The position numbers and the translations under genes are program-made. Source: JBCCGG01 sp039029395 (GTDB taxonomy: Bacteria > Pseudomonadota > Alphaproteobacteria > Kiloniellales > JAKSDN01). Taken from it: a stretch of 64,000 nt of DNA. The stretch's first letter is position 1; each line of letters begins with the position of its first letter. Below are positions 48,710 through 57,671 of the stretch, piece after piece. The notes beneath the pieces are model-generated. The model was given only the letters and a program-made list of their open reading frames with translations, was not told the origin of the DNA and did not search any database. Where the stretch lies: the NCBI GenBank assembly GCA_039029395.1, contig JBCCGG010000009.1:76700-140699 (forward strand), in the 5' to 3' direction.

Positions 48710-50188
48710 TCAGAACACCAACGGCTGCAGCGTGACAGAAAACAGCACGATCACTAAGATCGCAGCCAGGTTCAGGGCAAAGCCCGCGCCGCACATCTCC
48801 ATCACCGTGATCCGGCCACTGCCAAAGACCACGACGTTCGGCGGGGTCGCGACCGGCATCATGAAGGCGCAGGCCGCGGCGAGCGCCGCCGGGACCGCGA
48901 GCGACAGGGGATCGCCGCCCAGCTTGATGGCAAGCGCAGCGGCGACCGGCAGCAGCACGGCCGCGGTCGCGCTGTTGCTCGTAAGCTCGGTCAGAAAGAC
49001 CACGATCGCGGTCAGGAGCAGCAGGAAGACGATCGGCGGCCAGGCGCCGCCACGGGCCAGCAGCCGGCCGAGCCATTCGGCGAGACCGCTCACCTCGATG
49101 CCGTGGGCTAGGCTCAGGCCGCCGCCGAACAGCACCAGGATCCCCCAAGGCAGACGCTTGGCGTGGGCCCAGTCCATCAGGAAGGTCGGGCCCTTGAGCT
49201 CAATCGGGATGACGAAGGCCAAGAACGCCCCGATCAGCGCGATCGACCAGTCGGAGAGCGCGATGAAGTCGTCCAGGATGGGCCGGAAGATCCAGGCCAG
49301 CGCGACCGCCGAAAGCAGGGCGCCGCTCAGCCATTCGCCCCGGCTCGGCGGGCCGAGGCCGGCGCGCTCTTGCGTCAGGTGCGGGGCGAGAAAGCCGAGC
49401 GGGCGCCGGTGCCCGGGAAAGAGGATGCGCGCCAACAGCAGCCAGGCGAGCAGCAGCATGGTCGCGGAAACCGGGACGCCATAGAGCATCCACTGCAAGA
49501 ATCCGATGTCGATCCCGTAATTTTGGCGCAGGAAGCCGGCAAGAAAGGCATTGGGCGTACCGAACAGAGTCGCCACGCCGCCGATCGACGCGCTGTAGGC
49601 GATTGCCAACAAAATCGCGCGCGGGAAGCCCGCCATGGCGGCGCGCTCCTTGCCCTCGGCCTGCTCCAGAAAGGCGATCACGCTGAGCGCCACGGGCAGC
49701 ATCATCATGGTGGTCGCCGTGTTGCTGACCCACATGCTGATGCCGGCGGTCGCGATCATGAAGCCGCCGATCAGCCGGTCGGCCCGCGCGCTCATGGCGG
49801 AGATGACCCGGATCGCGATGCGCCGGTGCAGCCCCCAGCGCTCGATGGTCAGCGCCAGCACGAAGCCGCCCAGGAACAGCAGGATGATCGGATTTGCGTA
49901 GGGCACGACCGCCTGGCGCGGGCCGGTCACGCCGAGCAACGGCAGGGCGATCGCCGGCAGCAGGGCCGTGGCAGCCAAAGGGATTGCTTCGCTCAGCCAC
50001 CATATGGCCATGAGCGCGGTCAGCGCCGCGACCCGCCATGCAACCGGCGCAAGACCCTCCGGCGCCGGCAAGGCAAAGAGGAGCGCCGCCGCGAGCGGCC
50101 CGGCGATAAGACCGACCAGCCTCAGCTTGGCGTTGGACCGCTTCCTGTTCGTCGGGCCATCCGTCGCATTCTTGCCGCCGATCGCCAT
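48710..50188 (-). CDS. DASS family anion transporter (SLC13-like)
   Basis: A 492-aa sodium- or proton-coupled dicarboxylate/sulfate transporter. Twelve or so hydrophobic segments; the family marker WVSNTATTMMMLP is the first SNT motif, and TELTSNSATAAVLLPVAAAL the second. AIPLAATALLPAIALPLLG and NPIILLFLGGFVLALTIERWGLHRRIA are typical early blocks. Divergent neighbours start with the unknown three-gene cluster. Substrate could be succinate, citrate or sulfate. The 298 bases before the next gene (50189-50486) show no gene. Confidence 0.92.
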   Translation of the reverse strand: MAIGGKNATDGPTNRKRSNAKLRLVGLIAGPLAAALLFALPAPEGLAPVAWRVAALTALMAIWWLSEAIPLAATALLPAIALPLLGVTGPRQAVVPYANPIILLFLGGFVLALTIERWGLHRRIAIRVISAMSARADRLIGGFMIATAGISMWVSNTATTMMMLPVALSVIAFLEQAEGKERAAMAGFPRAILLAIAYSASIGGVATLFGTPNAFLAGFLRQNYGIDIGFLQWMLYGVPVSATMLLLAWLLLARILFPGHRRPLGFLAPHLTQERAGLGPPSRGEWLSGALLSAVALAWIFRPILDDFIALSDWSIALIGAFLAFVIPIELKGPTFLMDWAHAKRLPWGILVLFGGGLSLAHGIEVSGLAEWLGRLLARGGAWPPIVFLLLLTAIVVFLTELTSNSATAAVLLPVAAALAIKLGGDPLSLAVPAALAAACAFMMPVATPPNVVVFGSGRITVMEMCGAGFALNLAAILVIVLFSVTLQPLVF

Positions 50189-50486
50189 GGGACTCCCTGT
50201 GCCGTAGCCGACGCCCCCACTGTGAAGTGGTTCATTGCCGGCGCCCCTCTAAGGACCCATTGTGCGCAGCTTAAGTGCGGCTTGGAAGCCGCAAGACGTA
50301 AGCCTTGGGCAATTTCACCGAGGCACCGTCTTGGTTGCGGCAACAAGGCCAAAGGATTGAGATAGAGGACGTTTGCCCATAGGGAAAAATGACTATTTGA
50401 ATGAATTTCCGGGTGCCCGTGATGAGGGCGCTCACGACTCGCCACCTAGATTTGCGCCAATTGGTTTTGATACCGGAGCGATCACT

Positions 50487-50849
50487 ATGCCCCGATGCTG
50501 GAGACCGCGACTCCTGATTTCCGCCGCCGCCCTGGCCGTGGTGTTGAGCCCGTCTTTTGCCTGGAGCGCGGAGGTGCACGGCAGAATTTGGGACGGCGCC
50601 AAGAACAGGGATTTGTCGGGCGCCAATGTCTTTGCGGACTGCGCCAATAACCCGGGCGTTCCGGTCAAGACGGACGGCAACGGCCTCTATCGCATCAAGG
50701 TTCGCAAGTCGAAGATCGACTGCAATCTCTGGGTCATGGTCGGCCTGAAGATCTCGAGCCGGACCAAGGTCTACGTGGCGAAGACCAGAACCCGCGCCAA
50801 TCTGGAGCTGCGCCGTTCCGGCAGCAAGCTAGTCCTGGTGAGGCGCTAG
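50487..50849 (+). CDS. Exported carboxypeptidase-regulatory-like protein (120 aa)
   Basis: Signal peptide (RPRLLISAAALAVVLSPSFAWS, cleaved after ...WSA) followed by a short beta-rich domain (GRIWDGAKNRDLSGANVFAD, TDGNGLYRIKVRKSKIDCNL) and a basic tail. The NGLYRIKV pattern resembles carboxypeptidase regulatory-like / CARDB domains, which bind or stabilise other proteins. GGAG about eight bases before the ATG at 50487 supports the start. The first of three genes likely cotranscribed. Confidence 0.6.
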   Translation: MPRCWRPRLLISAAALAVVLSPSFAWSAEVHGRIWDGAKNRDLSGANVFADCANNPGVPVKTDGNGLYRIKVRKSKIDCNLWVMVGLKISSRTKVYVAKTRTRANLELRRSGSKLVLVRR

Positions 50850-50852
50850 ACC

Positions 50853-51974
50853 ATGACCGCCGAGCAAGATAAGCCCCAGGCCACCGCCGCGCCCGTTCCG
50901 CAACCGGCGCCGCCGCCGACGCGCCGCCTGGGCAGCTGGGAGAAGGCCGAGATCATCGGCAAGATCATGACCGGCCTCTTGCCCGCGATCTTCGTCGCGG
51001 CGCTCGGTCTGTTCGGCCAGCAGTTCGCCCAGTCGCTAGAGGACAACCGGCTCTACACCGAGCTGCTGACCCAGCGCGAGCAATCGGACACCGCCTTGCG
51101 CAAGGATATGTTCAAGGTGCTGTTGGCCGAATTCCTGGCGCCCTCCCGCACGGCCGATGCTTCGATCGGCGCGGCGGGTGGCGTGGCGGAAACCCTTGCG
51201 GCGGTCAGATCGATCTCGAGCCAGTTGCTAAAGCTCGAGCTTCTGGCCATGAACTTCAGCGATTCCCTATCCTTGAGCCCGCTTTTCCTGAAGCTTGACC
51301 GGGAGCTGGATCAGCTCGCCGCGCGCTTGGGGGATTTCCCGGACGATCAGGAAGATGGCGAACTGCTGGGCAGTATGGAGTGGCAAGTGGTTGCCTTGGA
51401 AAAGCGCCTCGAGAAGCTGGCCAGCCGGCTCTCGAAACAGCAGATCGCGGCAATCAAGTCGGGCAAAACCTTGACCTTCGATCTCAACATCCCCTTGGAG
51501 GTGGCCGGTGGCGACGACGGTTTCTTGTGGCCCGACGACCTCTTCGCCGACGAAGGCGAGAACGGCGCGGGTGACGAGGCGTTCGAAAGCAGTGACACTT
51601 TGATCGAGGCCAACTCGGTGCGCGATTGTCAGGACGTCATCCGGCGCTTCGAGTTCCGCTTCACCATGCCCGACAAGGTCAAGCGGACGGTCAGGGTCGA
51701 GCTCAACATCGAGAAGATCGCCGCCAGCGGCACAAATGGCCAGAGCGGCGACCCCTTCAATCCCTCGACCGTGACCCAGGACTTCGAACTGGATTTCTTC
51801 AACTTTCCCATGGTCGATAACACCCGGCTGTCGGACGACCAAAGGTTCGCGCTGATCCTGACCGATTTCGACGAGCGCTACATCACGGCGACCGCGCTTT
51901 GCTTCCCGGGCACCTATTCGAGCGTGCGCGACCGGCCGTTTCTCAATGAAGTCATAGAAGGGCTTTTGGACTAG
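50853..51974 (+). CDS. Membrane-anchored protein of unknown function (373 aa)
   Basis: A Pro-rich N-terminal tail (residues 1-25) precedes one transmembrane helix (TGLLPAIFVAALGLFGQQF) and a long, mostly helical extramembrane part. About residues 160-215 is a coiled-coil like stretch; GDDGFLWPDDLFADEGENGA is an acidic, low-complexity insert; the end (about 290-373) is beta-rich (VELNIEKIAASGTNGQSG, FALILTDFDERYITATALCF). No family recognised. Only three bases separate it from the gene before, and its stop overlaps the next start. Confidence 0.7.
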   Translation: MTAEQDKPQATAAPVPQPAPPPTRRLGSWEKAEIIGKIMTGLLPAIFVAALGLFGQQFAQSLEDNRLYTELLTQREQSDTALRKDMFKVLLAEFLAPSRTADASIGAAGGVAETLAAVRSISSQLLKLELLAMNFSDSLSLSPLFLKLDRELDQLAARLGDFPDDQEDGELLGSMEWQVVALEKRLEKLASRLSKQQIAAIKSGKTLTFDLNIPLEVAGGDDGFLWPDDLFADEGENGAGDEAFESSDTLIEANSVRDCQDVIRRFEFRFTMPDKVKRTVRVELNIEKIAASGTNGQSGDPFNPSTVTQDFELDFFNFPMVDNTRLSDDQRFALILTDFDERYITATALCFPGTYSSVRDRPFLNEVIEGLLD

Positions 51975-52459
51975 TGACCCATCCGCGCCATAGAGATGGA
52001 CTGCAATTTAAGCGCGGCCGAGCGTTGACCTGGTTCGTCGCCGTGGCGGGGCTGCTTTTGGCGGCGCCAGGGGACTCGGCCATGGCTCAAAGCTGGGACG
52101 GCTCCCTGACGACCTCGGACGGCAGCCTGGATGTCGCCTTGAGCGCGGCCGACAGCCAGGCGGCCCTGTCGATCGAGGGCAAGGGCTATCAGGTGACCGC
52201 GTTCAGTCACAGCCCATCGGAGCTGCAACTGACCTTCCTGCATCGGGCCACGGCAATTCGCTGCCAGCTCAAGAAGCAGTCGGGCACCGCCGGCTACCGG
52301 GGCCCCTGCAAGACCGTGGAAGGCGGCACACAACGCGGCCAAATGCTGGTCTTTCCCGTGGGCGACGCTGGCGAAGAGTCCGCCGGCCAGGGCGGCGACA
52401 ACCAGACCGCGGAGGGCGTTGGGTCGACGGGCGACGAGGGCGGTCAGGGCGAGGAATAA
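51974..52459 (+). CDS. Secreted small protein of unknown function (161 aa)
   Basis: The GTG start at 51974 overlaps the preceding stop by one base. A hydrophobic signal (LTWFVAVAGLLLAAPGDSAMA) is followed by a roughly 90-residue beta-type domain (SWDGSLTTSDGSLDVALSAA, QLTFLHRATAIRCQLKKQSG) and a long acidic tail rich in Gly, Glu and Asp (GDAGEESAGQGGDN ...). It closes the three-gene envelope cluster. I do not recognise the family. Confidence 0.65.
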   Translation: MTHPRHRDGLQFKRGRALTWFVAVAGLLLAAPGDSAMAQSWDGSLTTSDGSLDVALSAADSQAALSIEGKGYQVTAFSHSPSELQLTFLHRATAIRCQLKKQSGTAGYRGPCKTVEGGTQRGQMLVFPVGDAGEESAGQGGDNQTAEGVGSTGDEGGQGEE

Positions 52460-52476
52460 GGCAAGAACGAGAGGAA

Positions 52477-53283
52477 CTAGCCCGCCCGCTGGGATCGCAG
52501 CACTTCGATGTAGCTCTGGTCGAACACCTGGTCGGGGCGCCGGTCGTAGCTGAAGAGCGCGATGATGCGTCGGCGCGTGCCTTCGATCTCGCTCACCCGA
52601 TGGAGGGAAAGATCGCCCTTGAAAACCGTGAAGGTGCCGGGCGCCAGCGGCGGCTGCTGGGCGTTCGTCACGGGGTCGGCGAAGACCGCCTCGACCGCCA
52701 GGTAGTTTTCTTCCCGGGCACTGCGAATATAGGGCGCGACCTCGAAAGCGCCGCCGCGTTCGGGCGCCTGCAGCAGCAAGGAGAAGACCACGTCGTTGCC
52801 GTCGAAGTGCCAGCCGTTGCAATCGCCCGGGCCGCCGAACTGGAGAGTCAGCGACAGGTGCGGGCAGGCGCTGATGTAAAGGGTTTCGAAGCCCAGCACC
52901 CGGCGCAGGAAAGCGCCCAGCAGGGGCGAGAGATAGAGCCGGCGCAAGGGGCTGTCGTTGGGGATGTCGTGGTTCAGCACCTGGTTGTAGCGGCAGGGAT
53001 GCAGAACCGAGCGCGGATGGTCCGCCGGCCAGCCGCTCGGATCGGCGTTGTAGGCGATGCGCGGCCGGTCGTAGCGATAGGCGCGCGGCGCCAGGCGCTC
53101 GGCTTCGGCCACCATGGCGGCCAGGGCCTCGGCGCGCACGAAGTCGGGCAGGGCGCAAAGCGCCTCTTGCGCCAGCGCCTCCTGGCAGCGCGCGACCAAG
53201 TCCCTGGCCGCCGGCTCATCAAGCCGATCGATCGGATAGCGCTCCAGATCGACGATCTCCGCAAGGGCCTCCTGGGTCATCAC
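52477..53283 (-). CDS. 2OG-Fe(II) oxygenase-like protein (HalD/ArpA type)
   Basis: A 268-aa cupin-fold protein with the 2-oxoglutarate/Fe(II) pattern: HxD is His159 and Asp161 in NGWHFDGNDVVFSLLLQ, the distal ligand is His228 in DLSLHRVSE, and the basic 2OG contact is in RRRIIALFSYDRRP. The N-terminal 140 residues are helical. Such proteins are annotated as HalD/ArpA-like; the substrate is unknown. AGGAGGTG precedes the ATG. It is convergent with the three-gene cluster. Confidence 0.75.
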   Translation of the reverse strand: MMTQEALAEIVDLERYPIDRLDEPAARDLVARCQEALAQEALCALPDFVRAEALAAMVAEAERLAPRAYRYDRPRIAYNADPSGWPADHPRSVLHPCRYNQVLNHDIPNDSPLRRLYLSPLLGAFLRRVLGFETLYISACPHLSLTLQFGGPGDCNGWHFDGNDVVFSLLLQAPERGGAFEVAPYIRSAREENYLAVEAVFADPVTNAQQPPLAPGTFTVFKGDLSLHRVSEIEGTRRRIIALFSYDRRPDQVFDQSYIEVLRSQRAG

Positions 53284-53454
53284 CGCACCTCCTCGACCAA
53301 GGGCGCAACGGCAGCGAACTGTCGTCTATAGGAGACCAAAAAGGCAGGCTCTGTCTATCTGAATGATGCGGTGTGGAGCGACTGTTGAACATTGTTTAAG
53401 AGTTGGTGGATATACTATCCATGGTTCCAAAGGTGGGGTTAGGTCGACTTTACG

Positions 53455-54327
53455 ATGCTGGTCAAACTGACATCCCTGCTCGAGCCTGGCGAACGGGTTA
53501 TCTGTGAGGTGCGGCCCTCGGGCGGGCGGACCCTGCGGGATGTCCTGCAATTGGTGCCGCTTCTCGCCGCCCTGTGTGGCGGGCTCGAGCTCTTTGCCTG
53601 GCTGATCGAGCCGGACTGGCGCGGGCTCGGTGTCGCCGCGACGATTGGCAGCGGCCTGCCGATGGCTTACTTGATTGTGGCCCGGGGCGAGGCGCTGCTG
53701 ACCGAGCGGCGCTACCTACGCCGGCGCGGCCTCATCAGGCCGAAGGTGACCGAGATCCCGCTCACCCAGGTGCGCGAGGTGGTCGGCCTCGAACCCTGCA
53801 GCACCCGGGGCGTCGCGCTCAAGAAGTACGACAACTGGTTGGAGGACCTCTCCGATCTGCCGGACGCCAGGCGCTTTGGCCTCGAGATCGCGGCGGCGGC
53901 CGGGCTGCCCTTGCCCGAAGATCCGCCGAGCCCGGCCATGCGCGCCCACGGCTTGCTGGCCAGCGCCGGGCTGATCGGCGGATTTACCGGCTTCGCTCTG
54001 GTCTTCGTCGGCCTCTGTACGATCGGCATGACCTCGGACTCCCAGCTGGTCATGGTGCTCACCATCTTCGCGGTGGTCGGGATGCTGGTGCCGCTCCTGG
54101 GCGGAGTCTCGGGCTGGCTGGTCGGCCTGGTGGGGGCGCTCGTCTACCTGCGCCGCCGGGTCAGCGCCCAAGACCTGCGCGCCGCGATCCACATGAACCT
54201 CTATCCAGGGGAAGACCCGCTCTTCACAAACGGTTACACTCCTTGGGGCCGGCGGATCCTGGCGTGGCTCGCCGGTCGGCTCACCGGCCAGCCCATGGGG
54301 CCGCCGGACGCGCCGAAGGAAACCTAG
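53455..54327 (+). CDS. Membrane protein with bacterial-PH-like head
   Basis: A 290-aa protein. Two hydrophobic segments at the N-terminus (LVPLLAALCGGLELFAWLIE and GVAATIGSGLPMAYLIVARG) bracket a short loop; residues about 80-135 look like a small PH-like beta domain (LLTERRYLRRRGLIRPKVTEI, PLTQVREVVGLEPCSTRGVAL, KKYDNWLEDLSDLPDARRF); a second set of helices (GLIGGFTGFALVFVGLCTIG, LVMVLTIFAVVGMLVPLLGG) follows. Function unknown. It overlaps the convergent DUF2628 gene by four bases. Confidence 0.7.
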   Translation: MLVKLTSLLEPGERVICEVRPSGGRTLRDVLQLVPLLAALCGGLELFAWLIEPDWRGLGVAATIGSGLPMAYLIVARGEALLTERRYLRRRGLIRPKVTEIPLTQVREVVGLEPCSTRGVALKKYDNWLEDLSDLPDARRFGLEIAAAAGLPLPEDPPSPAMRAHGLLASAGLIGGFTGFALVFVGLCTIGMTSDSQLVMVLTIFAVVGMLVPLLGGVSGWLVGLVGALVYLRRRVSAQDLRAAIHMNLYPGEDPLFTNGYTPWGRRILAWLAGRLTGQPMGPPDAPKET

Positions 54328-54695
54328 GCCAATAGCCCCCAGCGTTGGGCGGCGGCACGGGCCTCGGCGCTGTAGGGGCGGGCGAAGTCGTAGCCCTGGG
54401 CCAGGTAGCGCCGTCCGATGATGCCGTTGCCGAAATAGGCGACGTAGATGGTTAGCGCGGCGATCAGCACGGCCGGCACGACCACCGTGAACTCCAGGTG
54501 CGGCACGCGGGGCAGGAACAGGGGCAGGGCGACGTCGAGCGCCCAGAGGAACACGATGGCGGCCCCCCAGGCGGTCAGGCCGCGCCAGAACAGCGGGATG
54601 CCGAGCACCGGCCCGAAAAAGAAGAAGGTCCAGTTCCAGCCGATCGAAAGCGGCTTCCTGTCCCCCGTGCGGGCATCCTCCAGCATCACCACCAT
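54324..54695 (-). CDS. DUF2628-like membrane protein (123 aa)
   Basis: Two or three hydrophobic segments (SIGWNWTFFFFGPVLGIPLF, WGAAIVFLWALDVALPLFLP, VVVPAVLIAALTIYVAYFG) and the characteristic tail GNGIIGRRYLAQGYDFARPYS, which fits DUF2628. These proteins are small inner-membrane proteins of unknown role. It is convergent with the gene at 53455. Confidence 0.75.
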   Translation of the reverse strand: MVVMLEDARTGDRKPLSIGWNWTFFFFGPVLGIPLFWRGLTAWGAAIVFLWALDVALPLFLPRVPHLEFTVVVPAVLIAALTIYVAYFGNGIIGRRYLAQGYDFARPYSAEARAAAQRWGLLA

Positions 54696-54833
54696 GGCGC
54701 CTCTCCAGCCGATTCCTGCGCGCGACTGCGCGGGGTGCAGTGTGTCAGGGAAGGCTGAAAAGTCCGCTAAAGGGCGGAGGCAACTCGTTGCCGTGGCATT
54801 GTCACCAGAGGGTTTTTCACCTATAGTTGTTTT

Positions 54834-55418
54834 ATGAAGAAACTCTTCGTCGGTTTAGGGGGCGTCTTATCGGTGGCGGCGATCGGTGCGCTCGGCACGC
54901 TGATCGTGGGCGCTTGGGCGTGCGACAGAGGAGATTTCCGTACTGCCCTGCCGATCTACGAGTTCTTCGCCCTCGCGGGGTTCGAAGGATTCGAGACACC
55001 CGTTGGGCTCATGTATCTCTCCAACGATAGCGGCAAGCGCGACCCGGCCCGGGCCATCGCTTGGCTAAGAGACCCGGCGAAACGGGGCGACGCGCGGGCG
55101 CAATATGGACTGGGCATAGCCTACCGTGTCGAGGGCGGCGGCGCCGAAGGGCGGCAAGCGGCCTTTGTTTGGTTCCTCGAATCGGCCGAGCGGGGCTTCC
55201 GGCCAGCACAGAATGCGACGGCAATTGGCTACGGCACTGGAGACGGCGTTGCGCGCGACATGGTGCAGGCTCTCAAGTGGGGGACGATCGCCGCGGATGG
55301 CGAGATGCCGACCATTTTCACTGGCGGGGTCTCACAGCAAGATATCGCCGAGGCCCAGCAGATGGCCCTGGCCTGGATTGCCGCCCACGGCGAAGCATGG
55401 GAAGACAGCGGACAGTAG
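54834..55418 (+). CDS. Sel1-repeat exported protein (194 aa)
   Basis: A hydrophobic N-terminal anchor or signal (MKKLFVGLGGVLSVAAIG...LGTLIV) is followed by Sel1/TPR-type helical repeats: RAIAWLRDPAKRGDARAQYG, AAFVWFLESAERGFRPAQNA and QALKWGTIAADGEMPTIFTG. Such proteins act as adaptors in the periplasm. A second Sel1 protein in the window is the thioredoxin fusion at 39900. Followed by a repeat element and a terminator. Confidence 0.8.
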   Translation: MKKLFVGLGGVLSVAAIGALGTLIVGAWACDRGDFRTALPIYEFFALAGFEGFETPVGLMYLSNDSGKRDPARAIAWLRDPAKRGDARAQYGLGIAYRVEGGGAEGRQAAFVWFLESAERGFRPAQNATAIGYGTGDGVARDMVQALKWGTIAADGEMPTIFTGGVSQQDIAEAQQMALAWIAAHGEAWEDSGQ

Positions 55419-55439
55419 CTCTGCAGAGTGAGCCTTATG

Positions 55440-55540
55440 TGCGATGGGTGCGGGGTCGCCCAGGCTGAGACTCTTGTCATGGATCTCAGCGTGAGGGTAT
55501 CGGCCAGCATCGCATAGAAAGCGGACTGCAAGGCTCGCGG
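55440..55540 (+). repeat. Structured intergenic repeat, copy 1
   Basis: GCGATGGGTGCGGGGTCGCC (from 55441) and GGCCAGCATCGCA (55502-55514) followed by TGCAAGGCTCG (55527-55537) match blocks of the element at 62955-63110 in the same order. Stem arms GCGATG (55441-55446) and CATCGC (55508-55513), and GCTGAGA (55464-55470) with TCTCAGC (55484-55490), give a nested hairpin that is symmetric: 17 bases on each side. Copy 1 lies between convergent genes. Confidence 0.6.
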
Positions 55541-55611
55541 CGTGAGTGGGCAAAACTCGCCGGGGCCTCGCAGCCCGCACACGCGCCGGTTGACGCGTTT
55601 AATCGAAATCC

Positions 55612-55655
55612 GGCGGCCGGCGGCGGGGGATCAACGCGCCGCCGGCCGCCTTCTT
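55612..55655 (+). terminator. Terminator after the Sel1 gene
   Basis: Perfect 14-bp stem GGCGGCCGGCGGCG (55612-55625) / CGCCGCCGGCCGCC (55637-55650) with an 11-base loop, followed by TTCTT. The stem could also stop transcription from the convergent CmcJ-like gene. Confidence 0.7.
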
Positions 55656-55668
55656 CCGCAGCGTTTCT

Positions 55669-56502
55669 TCAATCGTCGAAGATCGCCAGCGTGCGCACCT
55701 CGATGGACTTCCGGGGCCGCGCGCCCTTGGGCGTGGTCGGGTCGTCGAAGGCGGTGTGTAGGGTAAAGCGCGCCCGGCCGTCTTCCTCGGTGTCGTAGCC
55801 CTTGATCAGAAGCGCCTCATCGGTCGCCATCTTGGGGAAGTGGTACCAGCGGTGAGACGGGCTGTAGGTGGCGTGGTAAATCTCGCCCACGCGGTCGTGA
55901 TAGATCAGGTCGTTCGCGGCCAGCTCCTCGGGCGCGATCGAGCGGGCGTCGGCCAGTGCCAAGGGCGCGCTCTCCACTGGTCCCTCGATCGGGCGCCAGA
56001 CGTTGACCACGGCGACCCGCTTGCCGAGCGCGGCGGCGGCCGCCTGCTCGCCAAGCAGATCCTTGGTGCGCTGGGCGCCAGACTTGGCGGTGTAGTCGTT
56101 ATGCACCAGGCGCACCGCCGTGCGTATGCCCTTGTCGTCCCGATCCGGGCCGCCGTCGATGCGCACGTTGTGGTCGAACACCAGGACCCGGCTGGCCCCG
56201 GTCGCCTGCTTCACCAGGCGTTCCATCTCCGGGTAATAGACCGCCTTGATCTCGGCCTCGTCGAAGAAGTCGGTGACCTCGGTGTCATGGCGGGTCAGGG
56301 CGAAGCCCGCGTCGTCCAGGGAGAAGTCCCGGGCGTGGGGCCGGCCGTCGAGGATCACCACGGGCACCGGCGCGTAGGTGCCGGTGCGCTCGATCTCGCC
56401 GCCCTCGGGCGCCGGCATGTAGGTCTTGGGTTTCTCGTCGCTGGCCACCAGATAGGTCAGATCGGCGTGGAGCGGCGGAGCGGTCTCGACGTTGAGCGAC
56501 AT
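55669..56502 (-). CDS. CmcJ/NvfI family oxygenase-like protein
   Basis: A 277-aa protein with the CmcJ-like pattern: RLVHNDYTAKSGAQR, VVNVWRPIEGPVESAPLALA, DLIYHDRVGEIYHATYSPSH, RWYHFPKMATDEALLIKGYD and HTAFDDPTTPKGARPRKSIE, then EVRTLAIF. CmcJ works with the methyltransferase CmcI in cephamycin biosynthesis; NvfI and related fungal proteins are Fe(II)/2OG oxygenases. The conserved H...D and late H are consistent with a metal site. It is divergent from the IPNS-like gene at 56687. Confidence 0.87.
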   Translation of the reverse strand: MSLNVETAPPLHADLTYLVASDEKPKTYMPAPEGGEIERTGTYAPVPVVILDGRPHARDFSLDDAGFALTRHDTEVTDFFDEAEIKAVYYPEMERLVKQATGASRVLVFDHNVRIDGGPDRDDKGIRTAVRLVHNDYTAKSGAQRTKDLLGEQAAAAALGKRVAVVNVWRPIEGPVESAPLALADARSIAPEELAANDLIYHDRVGEIYHATYSPSHRWYHFPKMATDEALLIKGYDTEEDGRARFTLHTAFDDPTTPKGARPRKSIEVRTLAIFDD

Positions 56503-56686
56503 GGCATCCTCCGATGCTTGAGAGATTGTAAGGCGCGTTGCGCCTCTCTGCAGTAGGATATTTGCCGTTTTCGACGAGAAACAAACGACGATCCCTCAGG
56601 TGACGCTTGAGAAATTCTAACGTATATGCGATGCGGCCCGCTGCTAGACTGGCGGCCGGAACCAGCGATGACGGGAGCCCTCGGCG

Positions 56687-57658
56687 ATGAGCGCTAGCCA
56701 CCCGGTGATCGATCTGGCGCGCGACGATCCCAAGGCGGTCGGCCGCGCCTGCCAGGAGTGGGGCTTTTTCCAGATCGTCGGCCACGGTATCCCGGCCGCG
56801 CTGACCGGTGAGGTCTTCGCCCAGGCCCGCCGCTTCTTCGCCCTGCCCATGGCGCAAAAGCGCCGGCTGTTGCGCTCCAAGGACAACCCGCGCGGCTACT
56901 ACGACCGGGAGCTCACCAAGAACGCCCGGGACTTGAAGGAGGTCTTCGACTTCGGCCTGGAGCCCCATCCGGAGCTGCCCAGCGATCATCCGAAGAACCG
57001 CCTGCCGGTCGACGGTTACAACCAATGGCCGGACGCCCTGCCGGCGTTCAAATCCACCATGGGGGCCTACTACCGGGCCTGCGAGGACCTGGGCCACCGG
57101 CTCCTGGAAGCCTTTTGCATCGGCATCGGCGTGCCGGCCGAACGTCTCAGGCCCTACTTCGGGGCCGACCACACCAGCTTCGTGCGGCTCAACCACTATC
57201 CCCTGGACGACCTGCTGGCACCCGGCGAGGCGGCCGGCACCACGGCCCTGGGCGACATGGCCCTGCACCACCATAGCGACGCCGGGGTGCTGACGATCCT
57301 GCTGCAGGACGATGTCGGCGGGCTTCAAGCCTTCAGCCAGGGCCGCTGGCGCGATGTGGCGCCGGTCGAGGGCGCCCTGGTGATCAACGTGGGCGACATG
57401 ATGCAGGTCTGGTCCAACGACCGCTATCCGGCGGCGCTGCATCGGGTGCGCCCGATCACCAACCGGCCGCGCCTCAGCGTCCCCTTCTTCTTCAACCCGG
57501 CCTACGCCACCGACTGCGCCCCGCTCGAGCCGCTGGCCGCCGGTGACCGACCCCACTACCGGCCGGTCAACTGGGGCCGCTTCCGCCAGCTGCGCACCGA
57601 CGGGGATTACGCCGACTACGGCAAGGAAGTGCAGCTCGAAGACTTTAGGGTCGCGTGA
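56687..57658 (+). CDS. Isopenicillin N synthase-like 2OG-Fe(II) oxygenase
   Basis: A 323-aa non-heme iron oxygenase of the IPNS/ACC-oxidase/2OG family. The N-terminal DIOX_N-like domain is PVIDLARDDPKAVGRACQEW with GFFQIVGHGIP; the iron ligands are His196 and Asp198 (LHHHSDAGVLTIL) and His252 (ALHRVRPITNRPRL), and RLS after it is the 2OG contact. Substrate unknown. Divergent from the CmcJ-like gene across 184 bases, so shared regulation is likely. Confidence 0.92.
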   Translation: MSASHPVIDLARDDPKAVGRACQEWGFFQIVGHGIPAALTGEVFAQARRFFALPMAQKRRLLRSKDNPRGYYDRELTKNARDLKEVFDFGLEPHPELPSDHPKNRLPVDGYNQWPDALPAFKSTMGAYYRACEDLGHRLLEAFCIGIGVPAERLRPYFGADHTSFVRLNHYPLDDLLAPGEAAGTTALGDMALHHHSDAGVLTILLQDDVGGLQAFSQGRWRDVAPVEGALVINVGDMMQVWSNDRYPAALHRVRPITNRPRLSVPFFFNPAYATDCAPLEPLAAGDRPHYRPVNWGRFRQLRTDGDYADYGKEVQLEDFRVA

Positions 57659-57671
57659 CCCCTAGGCGCGG

